64,000 nucleotides of DNA from Alphaproteobacteria bacterium (GCA_018969015.1 JAGWZE010000009.1:1-64000), one strand, 5' to 3'. Numbered from the stretch's first letter, positions 24,134 through 34,706 are shown. Notes: a model not told the origin generated them from the letters alone. Made by a program: numbers and translations.

Positions 24134-25222
24134 TCAGCGGCTCGCCAGCGCGGGTCGCGGCGGCGGGCGATCGAACAGCGCCTGGTAGATCGGCGCGCTC
24201 CAGGTGTCGGTCTTCAGATCGTACATGTGCCCCGAAACCACGAACTGCCAGATGCACCAGGACATCCCGTGCTGCTCGGCGGCGCGGCGCACCGTGCGGA
24301 TCCAGGGCGCACGCTCCGTGTCCGGAATGGTGTTGATCACGCCGAACTCGCCCAGGAACACCGGCATGCCGAGCGGCTGCGCCCGCGATGCGGCGAGCGC
24401 GATGTCGGCTTTCACTTTTGCGACATCGGCCGCCGTGCCCCATTTCACGCCCATCTTCGGCGACTGGTTCTTGTCCCACCATGCGCCCTGATGGGTGAAG
24501 TTGCCGGGCGCGTAGTAATGGAAGGTCGCAATCACGTACGGGTCGTCCATGCCCATCAGGGCAGGGAGGCCGATGCTGTTGCCCCAGCGATCGCCGGACA
24601 GGATCACGGGGCGCGTCGGGTTGAGCGGCCGGATCTCGGCCAGCACGGCGCGGTACATCTTGCGCAGGCGCTCGCCGATCAGCAGGCCGCGCGGCTCGTT
24701 GATGACTTCGAACACGATCGAGTTCGGCAGATGCGCATAGCGCGACGCCACTTGCCGCCAGATCGCGATGAGACGCGGTTCGTGTATATCCGGCCGCTCG
24801 CTGATGTTGTCGAAATGGTGAACGTCGATGATGCAGATCAGGCCGATCTCGATCATCCAGCGCAGGATTTCGTCCAGGCGCAGCATGAATTTCGGATCGA
24901 TCGTGAAGGGCGGCGCCGCCTCGAGATGGCCGGAGAACTTAACCGGCAGCCGCACGTGATCGAAGCCGGCGCGCTTGATGGCCTCGAGGTGGCGGCGCTG
25001 GATCGTGTAACCCCACTCGCCTTCGTAGCTGGCTTCGAGCGCATTACCGATGGCGATGCCGCGGCGGAACTTCATGACGGGGCTCGCGGGCAGGCGCACG
25101 CCGCGGCCGGGGGCCGGCTGGCCGCCCCCCGGGATCTGCGCGCCGGCCGGATCGCCCCCCAGGGCCCCCGCGCCGAGCAGGGCCGCGGCGCCGGCGGCGA
25201 AGGTCCGTCTGTCTACGGTCAC
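24134..25222 (-). CDS. Tat-exported glycoside hydrolase family 5 (endoglucanase-like)
   Basis: 362 aa. The GTG at 25222 is preferred because AAGGAG lies 8 nt before it; GTG 25231 would abut the ribosome-binding site. The N-terminus TVDRRTFAAGAAALLGAGALGG is a twin-arginine signal. GH5 signatures are present: FDHVRLPVKFSGH, IIDVHHFDN, catalytic acid Glu in FEVINEPRG, FHYYAPGNFTHQGA, catalytic nucleophile Glu in VFLGEFGVI, and WCIWQF. It should hydrolyse beta-1,4-glycosidic links in a periplasmic or extracellular glucan, perhaps the organism's own exopolysaccharide given the polymerase gene opposite it. Confidence 0.9.
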   Translation of the reverse strand: MTVDRRTFAAGAAALLGAGALGGDPAGAQIPGGGQPAPGRGVRLPASPVMKFRRGIAIGNALEASYEGEWGYTIQRRHLEAIKRAGFDHVRLPVKFSGHLEAAPPFTIDPKFMLRLDEILRWMIEIGLICIIDVHHFDNISERPDIHEPRLIAIWRQVASRYAHLPNSIVFEVINEPRGLLIGERLRKMYRAVLAEIRPLNPTRPVILSGDRWGNSIGLPALMGMDDPYVIATFHYYAPGNFTHQGAWWDKNQSPKMGVKWGTAADVAKVKADIALAASRAQPLGMPVFLGEFGVINTIPDTERAPWIRTVRRAAEQHGMSWCIWQFVVSGHMYDLKTDTWSAPIYQALFDRPPPRPALASR

Positions 25223-25392
25223 GCTCGTCACTCCTTAACGCCCTTGTCGTACAGCGGATGTCCTAAAGCCGTGCGACCGGCGAGGCGCCCGTTTTGCACC
25301 GCTTCCGCTGGGGTCGACCTCATCCAGAACGCGCAGGATCGGCGCCAGGGTTCCCGCGTTAAGACCAGGACGCGCGCGGGCAGGAGACGAGC

Positions 25393-26649
25393 ATGGTGAA
25401 TCGCCGCCAGCTGATGGACGGGTTGGACCTCGCCATGATGGTGTTCTGGTTCTTCGCCGCCTCGTCGCAATTCTCCTATACGCCCCAGCTCCTGTTGGGC
25501 GGCCTCGGCTATTTCGTCCTGCGCATCGCGTTCCATTGGCGCACGGTGTTGCGCACGTTCTTTTCCTCGTTCGCGATCTGGCTCATTCCCGCTTTGGCGC
25601 TGGTGTCGGTGCTGTGGTCCACGGAGAGCGCGCTCACGTTGCGCGCTGCGGCGCAGCTTGCGGTCTCGGCGCTGATCGCCTGCTACTTCGCCACCCGCAT
25701 GAAGGTCTCGCACGTGATCGCCGGCTTCGGCATCGCCGCGGCGATCATCCTGATGATGAACATCCAGGGCGTGCTGACGGCTGGGGAAGGGCAGATGTTC
25801 CGCGGCGGCTTCGACCAGAAGAACTTCTTCGCCTCGCGCGTCACGCCGGCGGTGATCGTCGCCGCCGCGTTCCTGGCCTATCTGCGCGGGCCGCTCTGGC
25901 TGCGCGCGATCGCCGCGCCGGTTCTGGCGATCGTCGCCGGGCTCGGCGCCTTCGCCATCATCCGCGCCGAAAGCGCGACCGCCATGATCGCCGCCGGCGC
26001 CGCCGTCGCGACGATCATCGCGGCCTGGGTCTTCGCCACGCGCTCCATGGCGGTGCGCGGTCTGCTCGTCTCGGCCGCCGTCGCCACGGCGGCGCTGGGC
26101 GCGGTGGGGTACGTCACGGTCGTCCGCCAGGATCCGGTGGATCTGGTGCTCGACGCGTTCGGCAAGGACCGCTCGCTCACCGGCCGCACGCAAATCTGGG
26201 CCGCCGCGCAAACGGCCATCGAGGAGCGCCCCGTCCTGGGGCACGGCTACCAGGCGTTCTGGTGGACGCGGGAAGGCGTGCTCGTAAAGCAGCGGCAATT
26301 CGTCCGGCCGGACCAGCCCTTCTACTTCCACAACACGTTCCTGGAGCACACGGTCTCGCTCGGCGTGCTGGGGCTCATCGCCGTGCTCGCCAGCATGGCG
26401 GCGACGATCCTGATCATTGCCCGCGCCGTGCTTGCGAAGGCCGATGTCGCCACCGCCTTCTTCCTGGGGCTGACGGTCTATGTCGCGCTGCGGGCCCTTG
26501 TGGAGGTCGATCTCTACCGGCCGTTCGAGCCGCTGCAGACGATGTTCTGGGTCGCGGCGGCGGCGCTGCCGGCCTACGCGGTGAAGCTGCGACGGACCAC
26601 GCCGGCGGCGGCGCCGTCCGCGCCCGCCGCGCCTCCGGCGCCGGCCTGA
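25393..26649 (+). CDS. O-antigen ligase / polymerase-like membrane protein
   Basis: 418 aa, about 10 to 12 hydrophobic segments. The large periplasmic loop (about 255-320) holds RSLTGRTQIWAAAQTAIEERPVLGHGYQAFW, the Wzy_C signature with Arg and the GHG motif, and HNTFLEHTVSLGVLGLI. GGAGACGAGC precedes the ATG. The family joins lipid-linked glycans to lipid A or polymerises repeat units. Neighbouring GH5 and GT39-like genes suggest an exopolysaccharide or holdfast-like polymer, but no flippase or initiating transferase is in the window. The gap to GH5 is divergent (170 nt). Confidence 0.85.
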   Translation: MVNRRQLMDGLDLAMMVFWFFAASSQFSYTPQLLLGGLGYFVLRIAFHWRTVLRTFFSSFAIWLIPALALVSVLWSTESALTLRAAAQLAVSALIACYFATRMKVSHVIAGFGIAAAIILMMNIQGVLTAGEGQMFRGGFDQKNFFASRVTPAVIVAAAFLAYLRGPLWLRAIAAPVLAIVAGLGAFAIIRAESATAMIAAGAAVATIIAAWVFATRSMAVRGLLVSAAVATAALGAVGYVTVVRQDPVDLVLDAFGKDRSLTGRTQIWAAAQTAIEERPVLGHGYQAFWWTREGVLVKQRQFVRPDQPFYFHNTFLEHTVSLGVLGLIAVLASMAATILIIARAVLAKADVATAFFLGLTVYVALRALVEVDLYRPFEPLQTMFWVAAAALPAYAVKLRRTTPAAAPSAPAAPPAPA

Positions 26650-26780
26650 CCCGCGCGGGCCCGGCCACCTGCCGGGCGATCCGCCGCCGTCGCGAAAACC
26701 GTTTGAAAATTTCCGCCGGACAGGCAAAAAAGCGCCCCGTCGCAGCGCCCAAGCCACCCGCTGCGGATGAACGGCCCCCC

Positions 26781-26870
26781 GGAGAGGTGCTGGAGTGGCT
26801 GAACAGGCCGGTCTCGAAAACCGGAATACTCGCAAGGGTATCGAGGGTTCGAATCCCTCCCTCTCCGCCA
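26781..26870 (+). tRNA. tRNA-Ser (anticodon CGA)
   Basis: 90 nt including an encoded CCA. The acceptor GGAGAGG (26781-26787) pairs with CCTCTCC (26860-26866), G is the discriminator, and CCA ends at 26870. The anticodon loop CTCGAAA has CGA at 26815-26817. A long variable arm and the GGTTCGAATCC T-loop are as expected for serine. It reads UCG codons. The 26650-26780 region holds nothing else recognised. Confidence 0.97.
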
Positions 26871-26990
26871 GGGTCTTCACGCTTCGCGATGTCGCTGCGC
26901 CCGCTGCCTGACGCGTCCGGCGTTGCTCTGTAGCGTGCTTGCCTGTTAACGTTCGTCCAGGTGACGGCGTAAGCCGGCTCGGAGGTCGTG

Positions 26991-27443
26991 ATGCGGGGCG
27001 TTCCAGCTACGAAGCGCAGGTTCGGAGGGCGGCAGGCCGCCGCCGCCGTCGCGCTCGCCGCCGCCGTGGCCCTGGCCGGGTGCGCGCAGGAAACCCAGAA
27101 GGCCGACGTGCTGGCCCCGGAAAACCCGCTGTGCCAGCTGATGCGGGCGGAGTTCGTCGATCTGGCGAAGTCGGCCGCGCTTGACGATGCGCTCGCCTCG
27201 ACCGAGCCGGAGCAGGGCGCGGAGAACAATCACCTCGTGCGGGTGACGAACACGCTCGTCCGGCGCCAGACGCTCTTCAACCAGATGCAGCAGATGGAAT
27301 GCCGGCCAGCGCCGTACATCCCGGTCGATGCGTTCGCCCGCGAGGCGCTCGCCTGCAAGATCGCCATGAAGAGCAAGGACCGGCCGGCCGATCAGCCGAT
27401 CGACGCGTGCCGCCTGTCCGATTGGCGCGTGCCCACGTCCTGA
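26991..27443 (+). CDS. Putative lipoprotein of unknown function
   Basis: 150 aa from ATG 26991, five nt after GGAGG; GTG 26988 is too close to it. The signal ends in a lipobox LAAAVALAGCAQ, so Cys is expected to be lipidated. The mature part is a charged helical region with three further Cys (NPLCQLM, MECRPAPY, ALACKIA, DACRLSDW) that may form disulfides. No family was recognised. It is in the same direction as zwf but 81 nt before it. Confidence 0.75.
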   Translation: MRGVPATKRRFGGRQAAAAVALAAAVALAGCAQETQKADVLAPENPLCQLMRAEFVDLAKSAALDDALASTEPEQGAENNHLVRVTNTLVRRQTLFNQMQQMECRPAPYIPVDAFAREALACKIAMKSKDRPADQPIDACRLSDWRVPTS

Positions 27444-27524
27444 CGTTGCGCGGTTCGGGGCGCGCGTCGGGCGCGGCTGGCCCCGCCGAGGTGCGGACGC
27501 TAGGATCGCCGTAAAGGGGCGATC

Positions 27525-28985
27525 ATGGCGCAGTTCATTCCCGTTCCCGCTTTCGATCTCGTGATCGTGGGCGCCACTGGCGACCTCGCACGGCGCAAAC
27601 TGCTGCCCGCCTTGTTCCACCGCTTCCTGGATGGGCAGATCGAGGCCGGCGCGCGCATCATCGGCGCCGCACGATCGGAGATGTCGCGGGACGCGTTCCG
27701 CGCGTTCGCGCAGGACGCCTGTCGCGCCGGCGCGCGCGAGGCGTTCGACGAAGCGACGTTCGCCCGCTTCGCCGCGCTGCTCGACTATGTGCAGATCGAC
27801 GCCGCCGGCGGGGGCGAGGGCTTCGCCCGGCTCGCCGAAGTGCTGGGCGCGGCGACGGGCGTGCGCATCTTCTATCTGGCGACGTCGCCGTCGCTCTATG
27901 TGCGCATCTGCGAGGGGCTCGGCGCGGCCGGCCTCGCGGCGGATGCGCGCGTCGTGCTGGAAAAGCCGATCGGGACCGATCTCGCCTCGGCGCAGGCGAT
28001 CAATGCCGGCGTCGGACGCATCTTCCCGGAGCCGGCGATCTTCCGCATCGATCACTATCTCGGCAAAGAGACGGTGCAGAACCTGCTCGTGTTGCGGTTC
28101 GCGAACACGCTGTTCGAGCCGCTGTGGTCGCGCACCATGATCGATCACGTGCAGATCACGGTGGCTGAGACGCTCGGCGTGGAAGGGCGCGCCAGCTACT
28201 ATGACCAGGCCGGCGCGCTGCGCGACATGGTGCAGAACCATCTGCTGCAGCTCTTGTGTCTCACCGCGATGGAGCCGCCCAACTCGTTGAGCGCGGACCA
28301 TGTGCGCACCGAAAAGATCAAGGTGCTCGAGGCGCTGCGCCCGTTCGATGCGAAATCCGCGCGCGCAGATACGGTGCGCGCCCAGTACCGCGCCGGCGTG
28401 GTGGGCGGCGCGCCCGTTCCCGGTTACGTCGAGGAGGTGGGCCAGCCGACGCGCACCGAAACCTACGTTGCGATCCGCGCCGAGATCGACAATTGGCGCT
28501 GGGCCGGCGTGCCGTTCTATCTGCGCACGGGCAAACGGCTCGGCGCGCGCCGCTCGCACATCGTCGTCACCTTCAAGCCGGTGCCGCACGCCTTGTTCGG
28601 CCCGGTGACGCAGACGCCGAACCGTCTCGTGATGCGGCTGCAGCCCGACGAGGGCGTGCAACTCTCCATGCAGTTCAAGGAGCCGGGGCCGGGCGGCCTG
28701 CGCATCAAATCCGCGCCGCTGAACCTCTCTTATGCGGACACGTTCACACTGCGTTATCCCGACGCCTACGAGCGGCTTCTGATGGACGTCGTGCGCGGCA
28801 ATCTTTCGCTGTTCATGCGCCGCGACGAGGTGGAGACCGCGTGGGCCTGGGTGGATGGCCTTATCGACGCGTGGGCGCAGGGGGATGCGCCGGTCGAAAG
28901 CTATGCGGCCGGTTCGGAGGGCCCGCTCGCGGCCGCGCTGCTGCTCGCGCGCCATGATCGGGGCTGGCTGGAGGATCTGGAATGA
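27525..28985 (+). CDS. zwf: Glucose-6-phosphate 1-dehydrogenase
   Basis: 486 aa, full length. NADP loop [26 protein letters not shown], active-site [13 protein letters not shown] and [38 protein letters not shown] are all present. A strong AAAGGGGC site precedes ATG 27525. It oxidises glucose-6-phosphate to 6-phosphogluconolactone, the entry to the Entner-Doudoroff and pentose-phosphate pathways. The stop overlaps the edd start by four bases (ATGA), and pgl, which lies between zwf and edd in Caulobacter, is absent. Confidence 0.95.
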   Translation: MAQFIPVPAFDLVIVGATGDLARRKLLPALFHRFLDGQIEAGARIIGAARSEMSRDAFRAFAQDACRAGAREAFDEATFARFAALLDYVQIDAAGGGEGFARLAEVLGAATGVRIFYLATSPSLYVRICEGLGAAGLAADARVVLEKPIGTDLASAQAINAGVGRIFPEPAIFRIDHYLGKETVQNLLVLRFANTLFEPLWSRTMIDHVQITVAETLGVEGRASYYDQAGALRDMVQNHLLQLLCLTAMEPPNSLSADHVRTEKIKVLEALRPFDAKSARADTVRAQYRAGVVGGAPVPGYVEEVGQPTRTETYVAIRAEIDNWRWAGVPFYLRTGKRLGARRSHIVVTFKPVPHALFGPVTQTPNRLVMRLQPDEGVQLSMQFKEPGPGGLRIKSAPLNLSYADTFTLRYPDAYERLLMDVVRGNLSLFMRRDEVETAWAWVDGLIDAWAQGDAPVESYAAGSEGPLAAALLLARHDRGWLEDLE

Positions 28986-30808
28986 GCGCGCCTCTTCATC
29001 CCGTCCTCGGCGAGGTCACGGCGCGCATTGCGGCGCGCTCGGCGGACACGCGCGCGGCCTATCTCGAGCTCGTCGCGAGCCGCCGCCCGCCGAGCTTCGC
29101 CCGCAAGCGGATGGCGGATTCCAATCTCGCGCACGTCGCGGCGGCGTGTCCCGCGCACGACAAGGCGATGATGCTCGGCGGCGGCTGGCCGAACATCGGC
29201 ATCGTCACCGCCTACAACGACATGCTCTCCGCGCATCAGCCGTTCGAGCGGTTTCCCGAGCTGATCCGCGCGGCGGCGCGCACGGCCGGCGCCACGGCGC
29301 AGGTCGCGGGCGGCGTGCCGGCGATGTGCGACGGCGTCACGCAGGGCGCGCAGGGCATGGAGCTTTCGCTGCTCTCACGGGACGTGATCGCGATGGGCGC
29401 GGCGGTGGCGCTGAGCCACGACGCGTTCGATGCGGCGCTCTATCTTGGCGTCTGCGACAAGATCGTGCCGGGGCTCGTGATCGCGGCGCTGCGGTTCGGC
29501 TGGCTGCCGGCGCTGTTCACGCCCGCGGGGCCGATGCCGTCCGGCCTGCCGAACCCGGAGAAGGCGCGCATCCGCCAGTTGTTCGCGGAAGGGAAGGTGG
29601 ATCGCGCTGCGCTCTTGCAGGCGGAATCCGAGAGCTACCACGCGCCGGGCACCTGCACGTTCTACGGCACGGCCAACTCCAACCAGATGCTGATGGAGAT
29701 GCTCGGCCTGCATCTGCCGGGCGCAGCGTTCGTGCCGCCGAACACGCCGCTGCGGGATGCGCTCACGCGCGCGGCGACGGTGCGGGCGGCGGCGATCCAT
29801 GCACAGGGCTCGGACTATCGCCCCGTCGGGCCGATGATCGACGCGCGCGCGATCGTCAACGCGATCGTCGGCCTGATGGCGACGGGCGGCTCCACCAACC
29901 ACGCGCTGCACATTCCGGCGATGGCGAATGCGGCCGGCCTCGTCGTCACGTGGGACGATTTCGCCGACCTGTCGCGCGTGACGCCGCTAATGTGCCGCGT
30001 CTATCCCAACGGCGCGGCGGACGTGAACCACTTCCACGCTGCCGGCGGGATGGCGTTCGTGGTGCGCGAACTGATCGCGGCGGGGCTGGTCCATGCCGAC
30101 GTGGAGACCGTCGCGGGGCCCGGGCTGGCTCGCTACGCGCAGGAGCCGGGGCTCGACGGCGAGACGCTCGTGTGGCGGCCCGGCGCGACGCAGAGCGGCG
30201 ACCGCGAGATCGTCCGCGAGGTCGCCGATCCGTTCGACGCCGAGGGCGGCCTGAAGCTTCTGTCCGGGCCGCTTGGCAGGGCGATCGTCAAGACGTCCGC
30301 CGTCAAGCCGCAGCACCGGACGGTGGAGGCGCCGGCGCGGGTGTTCGACTCGCAGGACGATCTGCTCGCGGCCTTCAAGACGGGCGAACTCGATCGCGAC
30401 GTGGTGTGCGTGGTGCGGTTCCAGGGGCCGCGAGCGAACGGCATGCCGGAGCTGCACAAGATGACGCCGGCGCTGGCCTCGCTGCAGGACCGCGGCTTCA
30501 AGGTCGCGCTGGTGACGGATGGGCGCATGTCCGGCGCTTCGGGCAAGATCCCCGCGGCGATTCACGTCACGCCGGAAGCCGTCTGCGGCGGCGCGCTCGC
30601 GCGCCTGCAGGACGGCGACGTGATCCGACTCGACTGCGCCGCGGGGGGTCTGGAAGTGAAGGTCGATCCGGCTGCGTTCGCCGCGCGTGCGCCGGCTGCA
30701 CCCGGCCCGGCGCCGACGCGCGGTCTCGGGCGCGAGATGTTCTCGATGCTGCGGCTGCATGCGACGGACGCAGAGGCCGGCGGCTCCGTGTTCGGAGCGT
30801 TCGACTGA
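28982..30808 (+). CDS. edd: 6-phosphogluconate dehydratase
   Basis: 608 aa, the usual length for Edd. The IlvD/Edd family cysteines of the [4Fe-4S] cluster are in [18 protein letters not shown] and [12 protein letters not shown] and in [29 protein letters not shown] and [22 protein letters not shown] are characteristic. It dehydrates 6-phosphogluconate to KDPG. It is coupled to zwf by a 4-base overlap and to glk by a one-base overlap (TGATG). eda, the aldolase that completes the pathway, is not in this window. Confidence 0.96.
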   Translation: MSAPLHPVLGEVTARIAARSADTRAAYLELVASRRPPSFARKRMADSNLAHVAAACPAHDKAMMLGGGWPNIGIVTAYNDMLSAHQPFERFPELIRAAARTAGATAQVAGGVPAMCDGVTQGAQGMELSLLSRDVIAMGAAVALSHDAFDAALYLGVCDKIVPGLVIAALRFGWLPALFTPAGPMPSGLPNPEKARIRQLFAEGKVDRAALLQAESESYHAPGTCTFYGTANSNQMLMEMLGLHLPGAAFVPPNTPLRDALTRAATVRAAAIHAQGSDYRPVGPMIDARAIVNAIVGLMATGGSTNHALHIPAMANAAGLVVTWDDFADLSRVTPLMCRVYPNGAADVNHFHAAGGMAFVVRELIAAGLVHADVETVAGPGLARYAQEPGLDGETLVWRPGATQSGDREIVREVADPFDAEGGLKLLSGPLGRAIVKTSAVKPQHRTVEAPARVFDSQDDLLAAFKTGELDRDVVCVVRFQGPRANGMPELHKMTPALASLQDRGFKVALVTDGRMSGASGKIPAAIHVTPEAVCGGALARLQDGDVIRLDCAAGGLEVKVDPAAFAARAPAAPGPAPTRGLGREMFSMLRLHATDAEAGGSVFGAFD

Positions 30809-31764
30809 TGCGGGTCCTGGTCGGCGACATTGGCGGCACGAACGTGCGGTTCGCCTCGGCACGGCGGGATGCGGCGGGCGCGTGGGCCTTGGAGGACGTC
30901 GCGCGCTTTCCGGGCGATGATTTCGCGCGCTTCGAGAACGCGCTCGCGCTCTATCTGCGGCGCGCGTTGCATCCGCCCGAAGCGGCGCTGCTCGGCGTGG
31001 CGGGTCCGGTCGAGGACAACGCGGCGACGCTCACCAATCGCGGCTGGCGCATCGACGGCTGGGACATCGCCCACCAGTTCGATCTCGCGCGCGTGGTCGT
31101 GCGCAACGATTTCGAGGTGATGGCGCGCGCTGCGCCCGAGTTGCCGGAGACCAGTTTCCGCGCGCTGCGACCTGGGCGGCGGCGCGAGAGCGCGCCGATC
31201 CTCGTGGCGGGGCCCGGCACCGGGTTCGGCCTCGCGGTGCTCGCGCCCGATCCGCCGCGCTGGCGCGTGATCGGTGGCGAGGGGGGGCATCAGGCCTATG
31301 CCGCGCAGACGCCGTTCGAATGGGCGGTGGCGCAGCGGCTTGCCGCGACCGGGTACGTCTCGGTGGAGCGCGTGGCGGCGGGCGTCGGCTATGCGGAGGT
31401 GGTGGCGGCGGTGCGGGCCGAGATGGGCCTTGCGCCGATCGAGACGCCGCCGCCCGCCGCGCTGATCGCCGCGGCGGGCGAGGGCGACTCCGCGGCGCTC
31501 GCGATCTGCCGCCTGCGGGCGGCGGCCACGCTCGATACTTGCGCCGACGGCGCGCTGGCGGCTGGCGCGCGCGGCGGCGTGGTGATCGCCGGCGGCGTGG
31601 CGGAACGGCTCGCGGCCTTTCTGCAGGAACCCGCCGCGCTCGCGCGCTTCGACGCACATGGTCCGATGTCGGACTATCTGGCGGAAATCGACATCCGCCT
31701 GCTCGTCGATCCCGACGCCGCCTTGATCGGCGCGGCCGCGCTCTACGCGGATCTGACGCGCTGA
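30808..31764 (+). CDS. glk: Glucokinase
   Basis: 318 aa of the bacterial Glk (ROK-independent) family. ATP loop VLVGDIGGTNVRFA, the VAGPVEDNAATLTNRGWRIDGW stretch, catalytic Asp in VVRNDFEVMARA, GPGTGFGLAV and RVIGGEGGHQAYA are all present; RGGVVIAGGVAERL ends the fold. It phosphorylates glucose for zwf. Start ATG overlaps the edd stop. The order zwf-edd-glk indicates a single glucose-catabolic transcript. Confidence 0.95.
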   Translation: MRVLVGDIGGTNVRFASARRDAAGAWALEDVARFPGDDFARFENALALYLRRALHPPEAALLGVAGPVEDNAATLTNRGWRIDGWDIAHQFDLARVVVRNDFEVMARAAPELPETSFRALRPGRRRESAPILVAGPGTGFGLAVLAPDPPRWRVIGGEGGHQAYAAQTPFEWAVAQRLAATGYVSVERVAAGVGYAEVVAAVRAEMGLAPIETPPPAALIAAAGEGDSAALAICRLRAAATLDTCADGALAAGARGGVVIAGGVAERLAAFLQEPAALARFDAHGPMSDYLAEIDIRLLVDPDAALIGAAALYADLTR

Positions 31765-31847
31765 CTTGACCTCCGGAGTGAAGGGCGTCGCCAAGACGGT
31801 CGCGTTTGCGCGGGTCGCCCTGGCGAAGCCTCCAGTCCTTTGTCGGC

Positions 31848-34706
31848 TTACTTCGGCGCCGCGCGCCGCACTTCGACCGGCATGCCGATCTTGGCAAGCT
31901 GCGGCTCGACCACCTTGGCGTCGCCCACGACGACCCAGATCAGCTGATCCGGATTGAGGCGGGCCTTGGCTTCGGCCGTCACGTCGGCCTGGCCGAGCGC
32001 GCGCAGGCGCGTCGGGTACGTCGTCCAGTAGTCGTCCGGGCGGCCAAGATTGGCGTTGCCCAGGAGCGCCGTGAGGACCGAACCCGCCGTCTCGAACGTG
32101 CCCGGCAGGGACAGCGTGCTCGAAGCGATCGCGCGCGAGAGCTCTTCGCTCGTCACCGGCTTGGGGCCGACGAAGTCGGTGATCTGCTGCTTGATCGCGA
32201 GGATCGAGTCGCCCGTGCGATCCGCCTGCACGGGCGCGTTGACCGTGTACGCCACGTCTTCGCGCGACTGGATCGAAACGCCGGAGCCCGCGCCGTAGGA
32301 CCAGCCCTTCGTTTCGCGCAGGTCGTAGTTGATGCGCGAGGTGAAGCTGCCGCCGAGCGTGTAGTTGGCGAGATCCAGCGTGATCGGATTGTCGCGTCCC
32401 TTCACGCCCACCGGCGCCGCTGCGACGATCACCGATTGCGGCGAGTTCGGGCGGTCAATCAGCAGCACCTTGCCCTGCGCTTGCGGCGCGGGCGCGGTGA
32501 AGGTCTTGGCGCCCTTGGCCACGCCGGCCGGCGCGGTCCAGGAGCCGAACGCGCGCTCGAGCACGGGCGTGATCTCCGCGAGCGTCGTGTCGCCGACGAC
32601 GAAGATCTGCATGTTGTCCGGGCGAATCCACTTGGCGTGGAAGCCGGCTAGGTCCGCGCGCGTGTAGCCCGCGACGGTCTCGCGCACGCCGAGGGCGGAG
32701 ACGAGGCCATAGGGGTGATCCGCGCCGTACAGCAGCGGACGCAGCGCGCGCTGCGCGATGCCGTTGGGCGTGTTCTCTTCCTGCGCGATAGCCGAAAGCT
32801 GGATCGCGCGCAGGCGCTCGACTTCCTTCGTGTCGAAGGCTGGCGTGCGCATGATGTCGGCCATCAACCCGACCGACGCCGCGAGGTTCGGCTTCAGCGC
32901 GGAAAGCGTGATCTGCGTCGTGTCCGCGCCGAACCCGGTGGCGAGATTGGCGCCGAGGCGCTCCAGCTCCTCCGAGATCTGGCGGCCCGTGCGGCCGCCG
33001 GCGCCTTCGCGCATGGCGTTGAGCGTCAGGCGCTGCAGGCCGGTCTTGTCTTTCGTGTCGGCGGCGGAGCCCGCATCGAACACGGCGGAGATCGACACGG
33101 TTGGGATCGCGGCGCGGCGCGCGAACGTCACCTTCACGCCGTTCGAGAGCGTCGCGCGCTCGATGGCCGGGAAGACGAGCGTCGTTTCCGGATTGACCTT
33201 CGGCAGCTTGGAGCGATCCGGCGCGGCGGTCTCGCCCTTCTGTTCCGGCGCCGGGCGCTGCGACGCCACGCCCGCGAGCGCGAGCTCCTTTTCGCCGCGT
33301 TCGCCGGGGGCGGTCACGACGACGACGGCGCCCTTGGAGAGCCACGCCTGCGCGGCCTTCTGCACGTCCGCGGGCTTGGCGCCGGCGTACCAGGAAAGCT
33401 GCTTCTTGTAGAAGGCCGAATCGCCCGCATAGAGCGCGCCTTCCGCGAGCGTGACGGCCTTGCCGCCGAAGCCGCCGATTTGCTCGAGACCGCGGATGTT
33501 CGCGGCCGTCGTGCGCGTCGCCGCGCGCGTCACTTCGTCCGCCGTCGGGCCTTCGGCGAGGAACTTCGTGATCAGTTCGCGGGCGCGCGCTTCGGCCTTG
33601 GCGGCGTCGACGCCCGGCTTCACGTCGACCGAGATCGAGATCATGTTCGCCTGCACGAAGTCGAGCGAGCGGCCCGACACCGAGACCGCCAGCTGCTCGT
33701 CGCGCACCAGCGCGTTGTGCAGGCGCGAGCTCGACCCGTCCGCGAGGACCGTGGTCGCGACGTCGAGAAGCACGGAGTCTTTCTTGAGCAGGCCGGGCGT
33801 GGCCCAGGTCATCGTGATGCGCGTGGTCGGCACGCGGTCCTTGAGCTCGACGCGCGTATCCGTCGTGCGCTCCGGGATGCCGCCAGCGGGGCGCTTGACC
33901 TCGGGGCCCCGCGGGATCGCGCCGAAATACTTCTCGACGAGTGGCCGCGCCGTCTTGGCGTCGATGTCGCCGGCGAGGACGAGCACCGCGTTGTTCGGGC
34001 CGTAGTACTGCTTGAACCACGCGCGCACGTCGTCGAGCGAGGCGGCGTCGAGATCGGCCATCGAGCCGATCGTGGAGTGGTGATAGGGGTGGCCTTCGGG
34101 GAAGAGCGTGCCCTGGATCGCGTAGTTCGCGAGGCCGTAGGGCTGGTTGTCGCTCAGGCGCTTCTCGTTCTGCACGACGCCGCGCTGGTTATCGAGTTTG
34201 TCTTGAGTCACCGCGGGCAGGAGATTGCCCATGCGGTCCGCTTCCAGGAACAGCGCGAGCTCGAGCGCCGGCGTGGGGACGTTCTGGAAGTAGTTCGTGC
34301 GATCGAGCCAGGTGGTGCCGTTCTCGTTCGTGGAGCCCACTTCCTCGAGCGGCAGGAAGAACTCGCCGTCATAGTTGCCCGAGCCGTTGAACATCAGGTG
34401 CTCGAACAGGTGCGCGAAGCCCGTGCGGCCCTTCGGCTCGTGGCCGGAGCCAACGCCGTACCACACGCTCGTGGCGACGACGGGCGTCTTGCGGTCGGTG
34501 TGCACGATCACGCGCAGGCCGTTCTTCAGCGTGAACTGCTCGAACGGGATGTTGACGTCCTTCACCAGCGTGGAGAGCGGCGCGGGCGCGATGGCCGCAG
34601 GGGCGGCGGGCTGCGCGGCGGGCGCGGCGACGGCGGTCGGCGCGGTCGCGGCGGCAAGAGCAAGCACGGCCACGGCCGCGGCCGCGAACAGACGAGATTT
34701 GTTCAT
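31848..34706 (-). CDS. M16 family zinc metallopeptidase, exported
   Basis: 952 aa. ATG 34706 has GGGGA seven nt upstream; TTG 34718 is an unlikely start. A signal peptide (MNKSRLFAAAAVAVLALAAATAPTAVAA) is followed by a catalytic M16 domain with the inverted zinc motif His-Leu-Phe-Glu-His in FAHLFEHLMFNGSGN. A second M16 pair in the C-terminal half (YTLGGSFTSRINYDLRETKGWSYGAGSG) lacks HxxEH and is probably structural, as in pitrilysin-type enzymes. It likely degrades peptides in the periplasm. It is convergent with glk, and 293 nt without a gene separate it from the next gene at 35000. Confidence 0.93.
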   Translation of the reverse strand: MNKSRLFAAAAVAVLALAAATAPTAVAAPAAQPAAPAAIAPAPLSTLVKDVNIPFEQFTLKNGLRVIVHTDRKTPVVATSVWYGVGSGHEPKGRTGFAHLFEHLMFNGSGNYDGEFFLPLEEVGSTNENGTTWLDRTNYFQNVPTPALELALFLEADRMGNLLPAVTQDKLDNQRGVVQNEKRLSDNQPYGLANYAIQGTLFPEGHPYHHSTIGSMADLDAASLDDVRAWFKQYYGPNNAVLVLAGDIDAKTARPLVEKYFGAIPRGPEVKRPAGGIPERTTDTRVELKDRVPTTRITMTWATPGLLKKDSVLLDVATTVLADGSSSRLHNALVRDEQLAVSVSGRSLDFVQANMISISVDVKPGVDAAKAEARARELITKFLAEGPTADEVTRAATRTTAANIRGLEQIGGFGGKAVTLAEGALYAGDSAFYKKQLSWYAGAKPADVQKAAQAWLSKGAVVVVTAPGERGEKELALAGVASQRPAPEQKGETAAPDRSKLPKVNPETTLVFPAIERATLSNGVKVTFARRAAIPTVSISAVFDAGSAADTKDKTGLQRLTLNAMREGAGGRTGRQISEELERLGANLATGFGADTTQITLSALKPNLAASVGLMADIMRTPAFDTKEVERLRAIQLSAIAQEENTPNGIAQRALRPLLYGADHPYGLVSALGVRETVAGYTRADLAGFHAKWIRPDNMQIFVVGDTTLAEITPVLERAFGSWTAPAGVAKGAKTFTAPAPQAQGKVLLIDRPNSPQSVIVAAAPVGVKGRDNPITLDLANYTLGGSFTSRINYDLRETKGWSYGAGSGVSIQSREDVAYTVNAPVQADRTGDSILAIKQQITDFVGPKPVTSEELSRAIASSTLSLPGTFETAGSVLTALLGNANLGRPDDYWTTYPTRLRALGQADVTAEAKARLNPDQLIWVVVGDAKVVEPQLAKIGMPVEVRRAAPK

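Noticed and set aside
26943-26950. GTTAAC motif before the lipoprotein as a CtrA box
   Set aside because: No second half-site at the correct spacing.
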